Translations under genes and position numbers: made by a program
The notes under the pieces: model-generated
Seen by the model: only the letters and a program-made list of their open reading frames with translations
The model's database searches: none
Told to the model about the DNA's origin: nothing
From: Chrysomallon squamiferum
Lineage: Eukaryota; Mollusca; Gastropoda; Neomphalida; Peltospiridae
DNA length: 62,000 nt
NCBI GenBank assembly: GCA_012295275.1
Contig: CM022667.1
Span: forward strand, 17,412,745 to 17,474,744
Direction of reading: 5' to 3'
Shown here: piece after piece, positions 12,480 to 32,431 of the stretch
Layout of the letters: every line of letters begins with the position of its first letter
Numbering within the stretch: the stretch's first letter is position 1

Positions 12480-13532
12480 ATGTCCTTCAACGTTCCCACA
12501 GCAACATGCAAACTGAAGTTGCTTCTTATTTGCTGCGTCATCGTCATCTGCTTGCCTGGCGTGTTCTCTAAGATCAAGAAATCACACTTAACCCCCAAAC
12601 TTAACGAGTGTTACAGGCGCTATTCTAACGTCACGCTCGACAAGGTGGTCGGCAAATTCCTCGCATGGCACTGTGAGTCCACGCTCACAGTGAGCCGAAC
12701 CAGACTGAGGCTGACACCCTCGCAAAGACGCTTCATCTACAACCTGGCAGAAAAAGTTGGCAAACCTCACAGAGGCAAGAGACAGGCGAGGCGATGTGTG
12801 AGGAAGGAGTACAGAATGCTGACCACGCAAGAAAGAAATGACTTCCACAGAGCCATAAACGGACTGAAACGAAATACCGTAAGATAAACACTTAACCTGT
12901 TCATTTTGATTTAATTCCAATATATTTATAGGAATAGTTCTTTCTCAGCTCTTTTCGTATTTCTGTCTATGTTTAATATGTAAATTTTGGAATCGAATTC
13001 TGTTATTTTATTTTATTTTATTTTAGTTCAGTTTAGTTTAATTTAGTTTAGTTTAGTGAACGACCGAAATCATCATATTCAATTATGTCAAATGCCAAAA
13101 CATAAATCATTTAAAGAAATATGCAATTACTAATCGAAGTAAAACATTCGATTAAAATTAACAAAAGAAAACGAATTAAAAATAAACTATTCAGATTAGC
13201 AATGAAACTTGAAACTATTCAATCAAAGATAAATTAAGTTCTCTATTCGTGAACGATGTTTAAATTGTTTTCTTTCTTAGATGGTCCAGCCAAACGTGTA
13301 CGACGCACTCGCCATGTTACACTCGGAAATGCAAATTCTAAAAGCTCACGGTGGACCCTGTTTCCTTGGTTGGCACAGAGTGTACATGCTCATGTAAGTA
13401 ATTCTTTAACAGATAACTCAGATAGAAATTAATACTGTCAATAATTAGTGTTAGGCATTTGAACAGAAAATTATTTTGTGGAAAATAAAACTCACCGCAA
13501 GAAGTAAATAAAGAAACAAACAAATAAACAAA

Positions 13533-13575
<43 letters not shown>

Positions 13576-16025
13576 ATGTCTTTGTGCAGTATTTTATTGT
13601 AATAAAATTTCTATTCTGTATAATAAAACTGCCATTCCTGAGCGAAAATTATATATATGTATTTATGTATGTATGTATATGTATATGTATATGTAAGAGA
13701 TGTCTATAACTAAACAAAATAAACAATTAACAAGAATAGAGCACAAAATATTACAATGTCTGCACCTAATTCTTATCTGTTCAGGTTTGAAATGGCCTTA
13801 AATGATGAAGTTCCTGGTGTCTGTCTTCCATACTGGGACAGCAGTTTGGACAGCGAATTAAACGATCCAACACAGTCCTATCTGTTTAGTCCGGAGCTGC
13901 TTGGTAATGTACAAGGTCCTCTCACAACTGGTCCCTTCGCTGGCTGGCGAAGACCAAGGGATCCAAGCAGCCCCACAAGTCTGCAGACACCTGTCATTAG
14001 AAATGTGGGTGCTGATGGTCAGCTGTACACAAGACAGTCGATAGAAATGATCATGTCTCGAAACGACCATTCAGAAATCATAGCTCCCTTTTCTGATCCC
14101 GACTACGACATTGAGGTACACCACGGCGGTGTGCACATGTTCATAGGAGGCGATATGGAATCACTAGTAACGTCGCCCAATGACCCGATATTCTTCTTGC
14201 TCCATTCATTCGTCGACTACCTTTGGGAACTGTTCCGTATGAAGCTGAGGAACCAGCTGAACATTGATCCTCAAACTAACTACCCGATGAATCACAACAT
14301 CCAGTTCCACGGACGCGATGAACGTATGGATATCGCCAATTTCTCCTGCGGCGACGGCTACATGGATTATCTCATGGACACAGTCGAGTATGAAGCATCG
14401 CCATCTTGTACAAGACGACGACCAACCTGTGATTCCCCTTACTTGAGATGCCAGATTGAAACCGGTCGATGTATTCCTGTCACCATCCAAGATTTCCAAA
14501 ATCTAGGTCCTCGACCAAATCCACTTAATCCAAGACCTGGTCCTGGTCCATTCAATCCACAGCCCGGTCCAGTCAATCCACAACCCAATCCCCTCTTCCC
14601 CGAGCCTCCTCCCCTTGACCAGTGTGCTCACATTGAAAGAGAGAGGCACAACGTGAAGCCTTGCCAGAACGCTTTCTGTATCAACGGTGTCTGCGACATC
14701 AACCAGTGGGTGTATGTTCCGGTGAAGGTTGTAACCATCAGACCCCCAACCTTTAACAAGTACCAGTCATATCCAGTCATCAACGGTGACCTCAACATGG
14801 CTAACGACATCTACAATCCTAATGCTTACGTCAGAACAAAAAGAATCATTGAGAGCCGCTTGGGAAAAACGCCTAAGGGATATTATCATTGCTCCGATGA
14901 CGGTATCGGACAGATTTTCGTTCAATCCCAGGGTTTGAACTATGACGGTTTCTACAAAGAATCATCGTTGATCGATCAAAGATTGGCGACGACAATGTCC
15001 ATTGCTTACATCGCCGTTAAGGATCCCGGTCCTAGAGGAGTCAGCCGAGTTCTCTTCCGTGCTTCAGATTCTTGTGGCAGAGTGTGTCACACGTCATGCA
15101 GGAATCCCAGGACAGGCATGTTTGAACCCTGCTCAGGTGTAATAGAAATCGACTCTCGACCTCCAATGATGTACAGCAGGAATTATGGAGATGCCACTTT
15201 AGACGTCTGGGACTACGGCTCCGGCTCGACTTTTGGCAGTGAATGTCCAAACTTCAACAACGATAACTTTTTCCTGACGTTTTACTGCGACTACAAAGAT
15301 CATCTTCCTTGGGTTGAAAAGATGACAGCTCCAACTCTGTTCCCAATGCTTAGACAAAGAACACCAGTTTTCAGGCAAACCCAAGGTGATTGTTTGATTT
15401 TTTCTAAGTTGTTTTTGTTTTCTTTTTCTATATATTTACTTATTTATTATCATTTTATATTATCATTATTGTTTTTTTTGTTTTTTTTTTTTTTGATAAT
15501 AATATTATAGTGTTTGCATTTAAATTTCAGATGCGAAATCTATACATATATTTAATTTATCATGTATTTTAGAAACTATTATATTCTTAATACATATTTA
15601 GAGATCTAATTATCGCGTATTTAATTGTTTTTTAACTTGTTCTGTATATATTTTATAATCTAAGTATTGTCATTCTGATTACAGAGTGCCGAGTGAGCCC
15701 GACCTGTGTCGTTGATGTCCCGTGTTATTCAGCCATCCTGCAGTGTCGCTTCTTCGGCGAAACCCACCAGTGCCGTGGTAGCTGTGGAAGATATGCCGTC
15801 TGCAATTACGGACACTATACGGAAAGATACTGCAGTAATGGTATGAGCTTTGACGAACAACTGCACAGATGTTCTAACATGGCTTGCAGAGGGCAGTCAG
15901 TCCGTACACAAGCCACAAGATGGACGGCTTTTGGACAAACGTTTGGTCAGAGCAACACCAACTACGTGCAAAACCTCGGTAACAGAATGTTGAACCAACG
16001 TCTCAGTATATTGGGTGGCAAGTAA
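12480..16025 (+). CDS. TyrB: secreted multidomain tyrosinase-like protein with altered CuB neighbour residue
   Basis: Coding exons are 12480-12878, 13281-13393, 13785-15385 and 15685-16025, giving 817 residues with the same phases as TyrA. The start is the first ATG after the acceptor at 12459 and opens a signal peptide (hydrophobic core about residues 11-24). An RGKR site precedes the copper domain. CuA ligands H147, H156 and H165 are present. CuB ligands H284, H288 and H311 are present, but residue 310 is Leu (DPIFFLLHSFVD), where the other three copies have His. The proline-rich linker after the Cys-rich segment is the longest of the four, with repeated Asn-Pro and Gly-Pro. The conserved extension and Cys-motif last exon are intact. 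Extracellular phenol oxidation is likely, but the Leu may change substrate handling. Confidence 0.93.
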
Positions 16026-16312
16026 TGAACAATCAGATGTGAATATTTACCGGTTTAAATATCTTTTTTGGTGACATGACTTGTTGTGTTTCTTGTTTGT
16101 TAATCTTTTAGTATATTTATATAGCAGAAAATAGACCAGTCAGATACTGTCATCACTCCTTGTTATTTATCCGGAATTATATAAAGAAAAAAATTAAAAG
16201 GCAATGATAATGTTCATTTACAAATCGACTGACTACATGTTTTCATTCCAAAAAAAATAAAATAGGAAAAATTCAAATAAGGTCCAGCCCCTAATTTCGA
16301 TTTCCCAGGGCA

Positions 16313-16317
16313 ACACA

Positions 16318-16388
<71 letters not shown>

Positions 16389-16403
16389 GCACGCACACAC
16401 ACA
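16313..16403 (+). repeat. (CA)n microsatellite
   Basis: A long CA run with a few interruptions. The overlapping Cys-Val open frames on the - strand are repeat translations. Confidence 0.95.
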
Positions 16404-17240
16404 CAACAAACTCATAGACACGAATTAATCTGTTTTTAGTTAGAAACTTTGTAAAGACAAATAACAATTTCGAACGAAATCATAATAGCGGATAATGAAA
16501 AAAGGTTTATTCTAATGAATAAAAATTACGGCAACACAAGGCAAAGGTTCCGTATGCCATAAACATAATACAAATGTGGAGATGAAGAAAAGAATACGAG
16601 AAACAGTTTAACCTGTTTGTCCTTGGGAAACTCTAAAATCCAAGAAGAATATACAATGAAGAATTAAAGTATTTAAACATATTAGACAAGTTATAACAAA
16701 CGATAAAATTGAGTAAAATAAATAAATAAATAAATAAAAACAACGACAATAAAAGCATATAGTAGAAATAGAAGTACATAAAGCGGCTGATGATGAAACT
16801 TTCATCACTCGTGCTGCAGAAGGAAATAAATCAAAACCTGCGCCTAACTTAGAGCAGCAGACAGTTCTATGACTTTCAGCTGACGTTAATTTCAAGCACA
16901 GCCCATCAAAAGAAGAAAAATAAATGAATAAATAAATAAGTAAATAATAACAACCATAACAAAGAAAGAGAACAAAAACTATAATTAACTAACAAATTAA
17001 AGTTCAAATTTCTTTTCATATATGGCTTCATGCCTGCATGCTGTATTGTTAAATCAGCATAACTTGTTTTGCCGTTAATACTCACATTAATATCTACAAT
17101 CACATACCAGTCAGAAGTACATGAATGGCCTGTTTTACTAATTATCTAAAACAAGTCAAATGAACTCTACCATACCAAATTAAACAAAATCTACTGAAAA
17201 ATGTAAAAATATATTGTCTTAACAACAACAACAACTATAA

Positions 17241-17292
<52 letters not shown>

Positions 17293-17832
17293 TATAAGAG
17301 TTTTAATAAAGTAAACATTTGAACTATGGATAGAAAGATGAACTGAGTGTGGTATTTTGAAGGATGGATGAGTGACTGATAACTGCACTAACAAATGAAT
17401 AACATCGTCAATGGATGTTTACTTGGAACACCAAAGTTATTTACTGAGTCAGTTTTAGATACAAATCCACGTACCTAGTATTTTGAATGGCCTCTAACCA
17501 TTCAGGAGAGTATCACAAAGGTAGAGAAGCTGGGTGTATGGAGGGGAAACTATAATCAACGTGCCATGCCACAATTTTAAAACACCGACTACAGCAACAC
17601 ACTAAAAAACACCGAAATACTTCAACAACAAAAAAAGAAATATTTACTAAATTCATTTTAGGTGTAGTGACCATTTTTCTAGCATTACGACGGGCCTCTA
17701 ACGAGTTCTGTGTGAAAACATAAAGAAAAGATAGCTGCTTAGATACACAACAGCACAGCTGTAGTTCTCCGAGTAGCGTGAGCTCAATGCGTCAGTACAG
17801 TGCAGCTGTGCTCGTGATGTCGTCGCACGTGC

Positions 17833-17888
17833 AGTAAAACAGATGTCTTGTTTGCGTTCTTCTTTTCAGCAAACAGATCTGTTTTACT
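17833..17888 (+). repeat. Short hairpin-forming inverted repeat
   Basis: Left arm 17833-17855 (AGTAAAACAGAT... GTTTGC) pairs with right arm 17869-17888 (GCAAACAGATCTGTTTTACT) across a 13-base loop, with a small bulge in the left arm. It could be a fold-back element remnant or a small hairpin RNA. Nothing in the flanks decides between these. Confidence 0.5.
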
Positions 17889-18092
17889 TTTCTAGTTTTC
17901 GTGATCGTCTACACATAACAATTTTGAACTATTTCGATGATACTGCCACAAAATAATATCCGCAATTTTATTTTTAACTTTTTTTGACGATACATTTTTC
18001 AGTTCCAGATAGAAATGGTAATACCGTGATATATAGAAAATTGTGTTGTTTTCTTGTCTTTTCTTAATTTCTTTATTTTATTTGTATTTTCT

Positions 18093-18127
<35 letters not shown>

Positions 18128-19197
18128 TAAATGTTTGTTCTCTCTCTCTCTCTTTATCATTTGAAAGAAAAAATCAGTAGCATTTCTATGGCCTAATTTT
18201 ATCGATTTCCACATAAACAGAAAGATGCTTTCAATGGCTGTTGATATAACAGGCATGAGAGCTATTTGGAACGGACAATAAATAGCCTGATGACTGCTTT
18301 GAGGACTGATACCGCTATAACAATAAGCGAGCTTTTTACAATGAATAAATTAATTAATTAAATAAAGCAGTAATAATAAATAAAATGAAACTTAAGGTAA
18401 TGAAATATTTCTTTTAAAAACCCTAGAAAAAGAGAGAGAGAGACATCTGTGTCTGCATATGCTAAGCGAGCGTGTTCCATACAATAGTGAATGCATGTAT
18501 GCTTGAAGAAAAGATGTTTTATTTGTTAGATTCAAATAAAGTATAAACACATATTTCTTTTTATTTATTATTATTATACAGGGAAACGACAAAAAAACAA
18601 AATATCAATATCTGATATTCAGTCATTCATTATGACAAATGAGGTGACAAGTAATGTAACATAATGACACAAATGAGGTCGCAGTTTGATGATGAAATGA
18701 AGCCATGTTAAATGTACGACACGGTTTCCTGAAAACAAAACCTCTACAAAAAACAGTGGGATTGGTCTCAAGACGTCATCTGATTTAGGTTAAGTTATTC
18801 ACAGTTTTGCGGAAATATGTCATATTCTTGATTCCGAGATGAAGTCGTTACGCACCAGGCTCTGTTCCTCTAGCGGTTCTTACACATACACTAGTCAGGT
18901 AGTACAAATCTACAGTAGTGTGTCTCCTCATGACGATTAACACATAAACACAGTTACTGGCGTTCAAATTAAAAGCTTTGACCCAAAGACAGGATGTGCT
19001 AGTAGAACCTTCAATTGAAGAAAGCACGTTTCAAATATTGAATGAGGTCATATAATACATAAGTTTGGTCGGTAATTCACTGGTTGTAAAAGAAAAAATA
19101 TACTTTTTTATGGAACTTTACTTTTCACTTTTTATTTATTTATTTATTTTTTATTCGTTTTTATTGTTGTTGTTTTTTTGTTTTGTTTTTATTTTAT

Positions 19198-19227
19198 GAG
19201 AGAGAGAGAGAGTGTTAGAGAGAGGGG

Positions 19228-19317
<90 letters not shown>
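19198..19317 (+). repeat. (GA)n microsatellite
   Basis: A long GA run with a short GGGGGG interruption near its start. Confidence 0.95.
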
Positions 19318-19320
<3 letters not shown>

Positions 19321-20357
19321 AGCAAGTGTTATTTATTATTGTCTATACATAAAAAAGAAATCTAAAAATATAAGGATGCTGCAAAATCCGCGTTTATAGT
19401 AACAAGGAAAAGTAATAATTTATACAGCGTAAAATTAGGTTTGTACCAAATATAGGAAAGGTGTTTGACACAGGTACAGTTTTTCACCGATGGTTCCAGT
19501 AGGCCTATAGTATTTGCTCTAGTAATTACAGTTTCACAAAGATAACCTACGTCGTGGACAATAATTAACTTATAACTAGGTTATAACAACAACAACATAG
19601 TAATTTGTAAATAACAATGCTTATGCATTATTCTGGCTGTATTTGATCTATTGAACTTGAATTTAAAATAGTTTACAATATTATTAATCCATGAAAACAA
19701 TGCAAATGTACTTGAAGAAGATTTCATATAAGTTAACAGTATTTAGCAGAAACTAACAGTAGTAATATAACGTTTTCTAAACGTCATAAGTAATATAGGA
19801 AATTATAAAGAAAATATAATCATATAACAGAGATGGATGCATTTCGAAACAGTAACTTGAAACTGCAAAGAACCAAATCCCATTTTCTACTTTAGACGAG
19901 CACATAAAAATTATATAAATTTATTTTGCTCTTTCTTTTTGCTTCACAATACTTTGACAACGTTAAAGTTTTCAAAGGGTGTTTGGGCTTTCTTTCTTAC
20001 GACTTTGGTACGTGTTTGGCCTACTCCACATTTATGTAACTTTATTTTTACGAATCATAAAATATTTCTTATTTCTGACAAGTACTCAGTTACATTTAAC
20101 AGGCTTATTTCGTAAAATTATAGACACGGTCTGTTCAAAAAGTACTTTTCTTTTCATAAACATATTTTGATTAATTAATCGATGACTATTTACGACACCG
20201 CAACACATTTTATTAGCAACAATTATTACTAATGGTCTTCCTTTTTCTTCGCTCTATTATCATTTATTTATTTTATTTTATTTTATGTTTATTTTTATTT
20301 TTATTTATATTTATATTTTTATACATAATAATTTACTAACCACAGACTAAATTGTAT

Positions 20358-20360
<3 letters not shown>

Positions 20361-20436
<76 letters not shown>
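20361..20436 (+). repeat. (CT)n microsatellite at the left border of duplication unit A
   Basis: About 38 CT units. An equivalent CT run (26745-26850) sits at the same place before the TyrD promoter, so the pair marks the junction region of the TyrC/TyrD duplication. Confidence 0.9.
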
Positions 20437-20439
<3 letters not shown>

Positions 20440-20494
20440 ATATTCTGTAACAAGAATAACAATTGTAAACGTGTAACGAAGTATTATTCCAAAT

Positions 20495-20641
20495 GTGAAA
20501 CTCGTCAGCTAATCAACGTCGTCAGACAAGCTCCTCCCACCTGCAAAATGTCGACAAAAGACAAAAAAAATATAATAATAAAAATCTGTGCATTTTAGAG
20601 TTTCTTACCGTTCAGTCTTGTTATATCCCAGAGAATATAAA
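20495..20641 (+). promoter_or_regulatory. TyrC proximal promoter candidate
   Basis: A block starting AAACTCGTCAGCTAATCAAC and containing GCTCCTCCCACCTGC is followed by a TATA box at 20636-20641 (TATAAA), 213 bases before the start codon. The same arrangement precedes TyrD. An acceptor-like TATTTTCAG just before the start (about 20822), homologous to those of TyrA and TyrB, leaves open a spliced 5' leader. Confidence 0.45.
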
Positions 20642-20848
20642 TCGTTGAAGAAACTCAATTTTTTAATTCTTTGTTTATCTGTATATGTATATATATATGT
20701 ATATGTATATGTATACGTGTATATATATATCAATATAAAGTAGACGTAATTGAATAACTGTTATGATATGACTGAGCAGGTCTGAAGGTGGATTAGTAAA
20801 CATCTTTGGATTACGTATTTTCAGTGCCTTTTGAAATAACTTTATGCG

Positions 20849-22453
20849 ATGATGAACATATTGTTAGTCAAAGGCAAACTGAAGAGTTTGCTAATCTTCG
20901 TTTGCGTTTGTATACCTGGCTGCCTCGCTAAAATCAGACAAGACCCTCTGCCGATCAACCTGTCCACGTGCTACAGTCGTTTCGCCAACGTAACTCTAGA
21001 CAGAGTGGTTGGAAAGTTACTCTCGTGGCACTGCGAGGTCCCTCTGGCGACAGGAAAACGTGCTAGGCCGCTGACCGCTTATCAGCTTAGATACGTCAAC
21101 CGACTCATTCAGAAGATTCATGGTTCGGGTTCTGGCAGAGGAAAGAGGCAGGCCACCGCTTGTGTTAGAAAGGAATACAGAACTCTAACCGCCAGAGAAA
21201 GAAGTGACTTCCACAAAGCGATAAATGGACTGAAAAGAAACACAGTAAATTAACTGGTTGTGCTTTATCCTTCCTTTCTTCTTCTTCTTCTTTTTATAAT
21301 GTTTTCTTGGTTTTGGGTTTATAAATTTTCATTTGTTTTCTTTTTTTATTATTTTTTTTTCTCTCTCTCGTTATTATTGGGTTTGTGGTAAATTACAGAA
21401 GTGGATCCACAATGTATGAAAATGTTATAGAAGCAGTGTTATTGGTTATTCTAGAAATTAATATAGGTATTCTTAAATTGTCAACATCAATGCGATATTA
21501 TTCCGGAAATAAACATCAGAAAATTCTGTAACTGAAGTTAAGGTGTACTATTTGCAAGATAACATACAAGTAGACATATCTTTTGTATTCTTCCAAGTGG
21601 TTTTATTTTATTTATTTAAACGTCTGCAAAGACACAATAACAAGCACGTTTGTAAAACTGCTTTTATGACGTCAATGACAGGTGTGTATATCAATAAAAT
21701 AGTGTCTCAAAACCATGTAATATGGACGTGAAATATACACAAACACACACATACATTTCTTTTCTTCTTTTTTTTTTTTTCGAAAAAGAATTAAGAATGC
21801 AAATCATTTACTGTATTTTAAATATTCACAATGATAGTGTTAATTACTTCACTATTTCAAATAGTACAGATTTAAATTTTGTAGTAATATAATGTATAAA
21901 TACGTAATTTATTATTATTGAAAATAGTAATATTAAAAAAAAAGCACTTAATTACTTGATAATTTCGACACCCGTATTTTAGTATAATTCGGAAAACGGA
22001 AACAAAAGGTTTAGCTATCTATCGTTCAGTTCATTTTAATAATTTGAATTTCATTTGTTTCTTTAGATTTTTATTCCTGACATGCACAATAGAAAATCTA
22101 TTTGTTTTTATCATAATCATTATCATCAGTAGCACTTGTAGTATTTGCTGTTCATGTTGTTATACTCTGATAATTTTCAGATTCTTCATCCAAATGTCTA
22201 TGATGCGCTAGGTCGGATCCATTCAGAAATTGGATCCAAGGCTCATGGAGGTCCTTGTTTCTTAGGTTGGCACAGAGTTTATCTACGCATGTAAGAGTTT
22301 AAACATTATTTAGTATTTTCTTTCATTTTAAAATGTACTAGTAGTCTTCCTATTATTATTCCTATTATTAATTCGATTATTTGCTTCATTTAACTTAAAA
22401 TTATCAGTTTTTAACTGTTTAGTAATTTTTAAGTTAGTGATGTAATCTCTCTC

Positions 22454-22530
<77 letters not shown>

Positions 22531-24241
22531 GTCTCTCTTTCTCTCTCTCTCTCATTATTATTATTATTATTATTAAGGTTTGAAATAGCTCTCGGTGATG
22601 AAGTTCCTGGTGTATGTCTTCCATATTGGGACAGCAGTTTAGACAACGAGTTAGAAAACCCTTCAGAATCGTGTCTCTTTAGTCCCGAGTTCGTTGGGAA
22701 TGGCGAAGGTCCAGTAACGACAGGTCCATTTGGTGGATGGAGACATCCAAACTTCCAGAAGCAGAATAACGGACATCAAATCCCACTGATGAGAAACGTA
22801 GGAGTTGAAGGTCAGCTGTACTCTCGTGAAGCTATAGAGAAGATTCTAGCTCAAAACGACCATGCCCACATAATTGCCCCAAATCCCGAACCTGAACACG
22901 ATATCGAAGTACTGCATGGTGGGGTGCACATCTTCATCGGTGGCGACATGGTTGATTTAGCGACAGCACAGTTCGATCCGATTTTCTTCATCCACCACGC
23001 ATTCGTAGACTATATCTGGGAAATGTTTCGCTCAAAACTGAAAAACCAGTTGAACATCGACCCATGTACAAACTACCCAGTGAATCATATTGAACATCAT
23101 GGATGTTATGATCGTATGACTATTGGTAATATCACATGCGGCGAAGGCTACAGCGATCAGTTCATGCAAGGAGTAGAGTACGAGGCAAGTCCATCTTGCT
23201 CGCGACGACGTCCTACTTGTGGTTCGCCATATTTGAGATGTCACCAGGAAACAGGAAGATGTATACCGATTACACTTCATGAGATGAATCAACTCAAACC
23301 AGAAACTTCTTTTCCTAACCCCAGCCTACCGCCGCCTGTAGATGCATGCAATCATATCGAAAGAGAACAACACCACGTGAAGCCGTATCAAAACACTTAT
23401 TGCCTGGACGGGGTATGCGACATCAACCAGTGGGTCTTGGTACCTGTCAAAGTTGTCACAATCAGGCCACCAGGCTTCGGAAAATACCAATCATTCCCGG
23501 TAATCAATGGTGACATTTCCACTGCTAATGACATTTATCATCCCGACGCTAACTCCAGAGCTAACCGGCTAATCGAAGGACGCCTGGGGCGAGTCCCTCA
23601 AGGATATCCCCACTGTCACGAGGACGGTATTGGACAGATTTTTGTTGAGTCTATGGGTCTAAATTACAATGGAGTGTACAAGGAATCCGCTCTCATTGAT
23701 CAGCGATTGGCTACAACTCTGTCAATTGCTTACATTGCTGTCAAAGATCCAGGTCGCAGAGGCATCACACGAGCGCTGTTTCGAGCGTCTGACTCATGTG
23801 GAAGAATCTGCCATACGTCTTGTAGAAATCGCAGAACTGGACGATATTATCCTTGCTCTGGTGTCGTGGAGATCGACTCCCGACCGCCGTTGATGTACAG
23901 TAGAAACTACGGCGATGCCGTACTGGACGTGTGGAACTATAACGGTGGAAGCTATTATCCTAGTTTTAATGAAGAAAAATTCTTTTTGACTTTTTACTGC
24001 GATTACCGAGATCGTCTTCCCTGGGTGGAAAGGATGCCTGTGTCGCCGAGGGCGGAACCAAGAATGCCTGGAAGGCCATTCCCAGAACCCCCTGTTACTC
24101 AACCTGAACCGATGTTGTCAAGAAACGGTAAGATTTATATATGGATTTTTATTCTTTGTTATTAGTTTTGCACGCACCCACACACACATACACACAAACA
24201 TACACACAGACACACACAAACACACACACAGACACACACAA

Positions 24242-24273
<32 letters not shown>

Positions 24274-24845
24274 ACATATACACAATACAAATACAGATAT
24301 CTCGAGAGTCAGATAAATTAACACGCACACAAAGGAAGTAGTAAAAAAGTATATGGTTTAAAACTGAAAGAGATAACAGTTCATTAAAACAATTAGGAGA
24401 ATAATTTTTGAAACCAAGATACTCGTCCATTTGTGGACACTACACACTCTAAATGTCATTTAATACGCACATATAATTTAATATTAAAATTTATTTATAT
24501 TATTTATGTTGCTTGTTTCCAGAATGTCGAATAAGCCCAACATGCGTACTTAGCGGTCCTTGCAATTCAGTAAATCGCGTGTGTTCATATGGTGACATAC
24601 GTCTCTGCAGCAACAGCTGTGGCAGATACGCCATCTGCAACTACGGCCTCTATTTTGAAAGGTACTGCAACGGTGGAATGGTCTTCAGTGAACAGACTCA
24701 ACGGTGTTCTTCCATACCCTGCAGTTCACATGTCCATTCGTCCAGATGGAACTCGTTTGGTTCATCTTCCAATATTAACTATCTCCAGAGTCTCCAAAGC
24801 CGATTAACCAATCGAATAGGAGTCAGGTTCAGAGGAAAGCGCTGA
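20849..24845 (+). CDS. TyrC: secreted multidomain tyrosinase-like protein
   Basis: Coding exons are 20849-21244, 22181-22290, 22578-24127 and 24523-24845, giving 792 residues. The start could be either of two adjacent ATG codons. A signal peptide (core about residues 11-26) and RGKR at 97-100 precede the copper domain. All ligands are present: CuA H146, H154 and H163, and CuB H282, H286 and H309 (DPIFFIHHAFVD). The H146-H154 spacing is one residue shorter than in TyrA and TyrB. The first-intron donor is the weaker GTAAAT. Between about 23030 and 23150, TyrC differs from TyrD at about 13 bases plus a 3-base deletion, adding two Cys residues. TyrD agrees with TyrB there, so the TyrC state is derived. 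Extracellular phenoloxidase activity is expected. Confidence 0.92.
22447..22553 (+). repeat. (CT)n tract in TyrC intron 2, next to the acceptor
   Basis: About 50 CT units with a few interruptions are followed by ATT units and the acceptor TATTAAG at 22577. The tract lies where a polypyrimidine tract would be. Confidence 0.9.
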
Positions 24846-26850
<2,005 letters not shown>

Positions 26851-27106
26851 AATATAAAAATAATAATAATAATAATAATAAAAATATAAAAAAGTGTAAC
26901 GGAGTATTATTCCATCAATCATTTATGTTAATTCACTTATGACTATTTTCCCTCGGATAATTCTAGTGAACGTAGAACTAGTGATTTGTCACATTTGACA
27001 AAAATACGATTTTAATGTCCTTGTGTTTCACATTTTGCCCCGTAGACGCTGACTTCGTGTCCAGTACGGAAGCAGATTATCCATACACTGTCTCCCATAT
27101 CGAAAT

Positions 27107-27263
27107 GTGAAACTCGTCAGCTAATCAACGCCGTCAGACAAGCTCCTCCCACCTGCGAAATGTCGACAAAAGACAAAAAAAATAATAAACCTGTCCATTT
27201 TAGAGTTATCATTACAGTTCCTTATGGTTCAGACTAATGGATGGTTTTCCCACCGAATATAAA
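27107..27263 (+). promoter_or_regulatory. TyrD proximal promoter candidate
   Basis: It carries the same AAACTCGTCAGCTAATCAAC block as TyrC and a TATA box at 27258-27263, 167 bases before the start codon. Conservation with TyrC is partly expected from the recent duplication and does not itself prove function. Confidence 0.45.
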
Positions 27264-27424
27264 ACGTTGAAGAAACCCATTTTTTAAACTTTGTGTACAT
27301 GTGTATATATATAAAGCAGACGTAATAAAATAACTGTTATGATATGACTGAGCAGGTCTGAAGGTGGATTAGTAAACATCTTTGGATTACGTATTTTCAG
27401 TGCCTTTTGAAATAACTTTATGCG

Positions 27425-31476
<4,052 letters not shown>

Positions 31477-31583
31477 GTAATCAACATTTCAGATATGTTA
31501 TAATATATGTAATTTATGAATCGTTATGAAAGTTAATAACTCAATTTTTCTAAAATATTTTCCTAATTCTTGTTCTTTTTCTC

Positions 31584-31650
<67 letters not shown>

Positions 31651-32352
31651 CGTTAAAAGGAAATAGACGTATTGGAATTATACATTTTTCTGTAACTGAT
31701 AATATGATTTTCAATGTTATTTTATTAAATTAACGATGAAACCAGTTATTTTATCATGTGTTTTTCCTGTCTCGCACAGAAATATGTACTACCGCACAGT
31801 CAAATCAAACGATATTTTTACAATAGAAATATAATTAAGGCAAATAAAAATTAAAAATAGATTAAAATTAAATTATATGTACTATGTTGCATTTGTATCT
31901 TCAAAAACAATAAGTAGGTAATCAGATGCTACTGAACTGACTGTCTTGTTTGTTCTTTGTCTTATTACATTTAGTTGATACAGGATCTTTAACTTTTCAT
32001 TTTATCACACTAAATGTTAACAAATTAGATGATAATGCATTCTTGAGAAGCAGACTATACAACCACAAAGTATTTGTTACCAGAAAGATGTATACCTAAA
32101 ATGTTCTGCTTTTAAATGTATTTCATTTAATTATGGTGTATTTTATGTACATTTTAAAGCTATTTAAATCTCCTACGTGTAAATTTGAGTGAAGGGAAAT
32201 AAAATGGATATTATATTCGTTATTGGGTTTTCCGTTTTACTTATTTTGATTTAGTCTTTTCAGTTTCATTTTATTTATTCACTTATCAAACATCTTTTCG
32301 TACGTTTAAAATGTTCTGTATGCTTGACATGCTGAACAAAGTTTGTTATCTA

Positions 32353-32431
<79 letters not shown>

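Larger units (their letters stand above)
16026..20360. other. Intergenic region between TyrB and TyrC
   Basis: No gene could be supported. It holds a (CA)n run at about 16313-16403, an ATT run at 17243-17292, TTTA repeats at about 18090-18130, and a (GA)n run of about 120 bases at 19198-19317. A short inverted repeat at 17833-17888 is listed separately. The small open frames here are low complexity. Confidence 0.5.

Noticed and set aside
12288-12887. A 199-codon open frame starting with poly-Tyr
   Set aside because: The first part is translation of the (ATT)n repeat upstream of the splice acceptor. The real TyrB start is the ATG at 12480, which opens a signal peptide.
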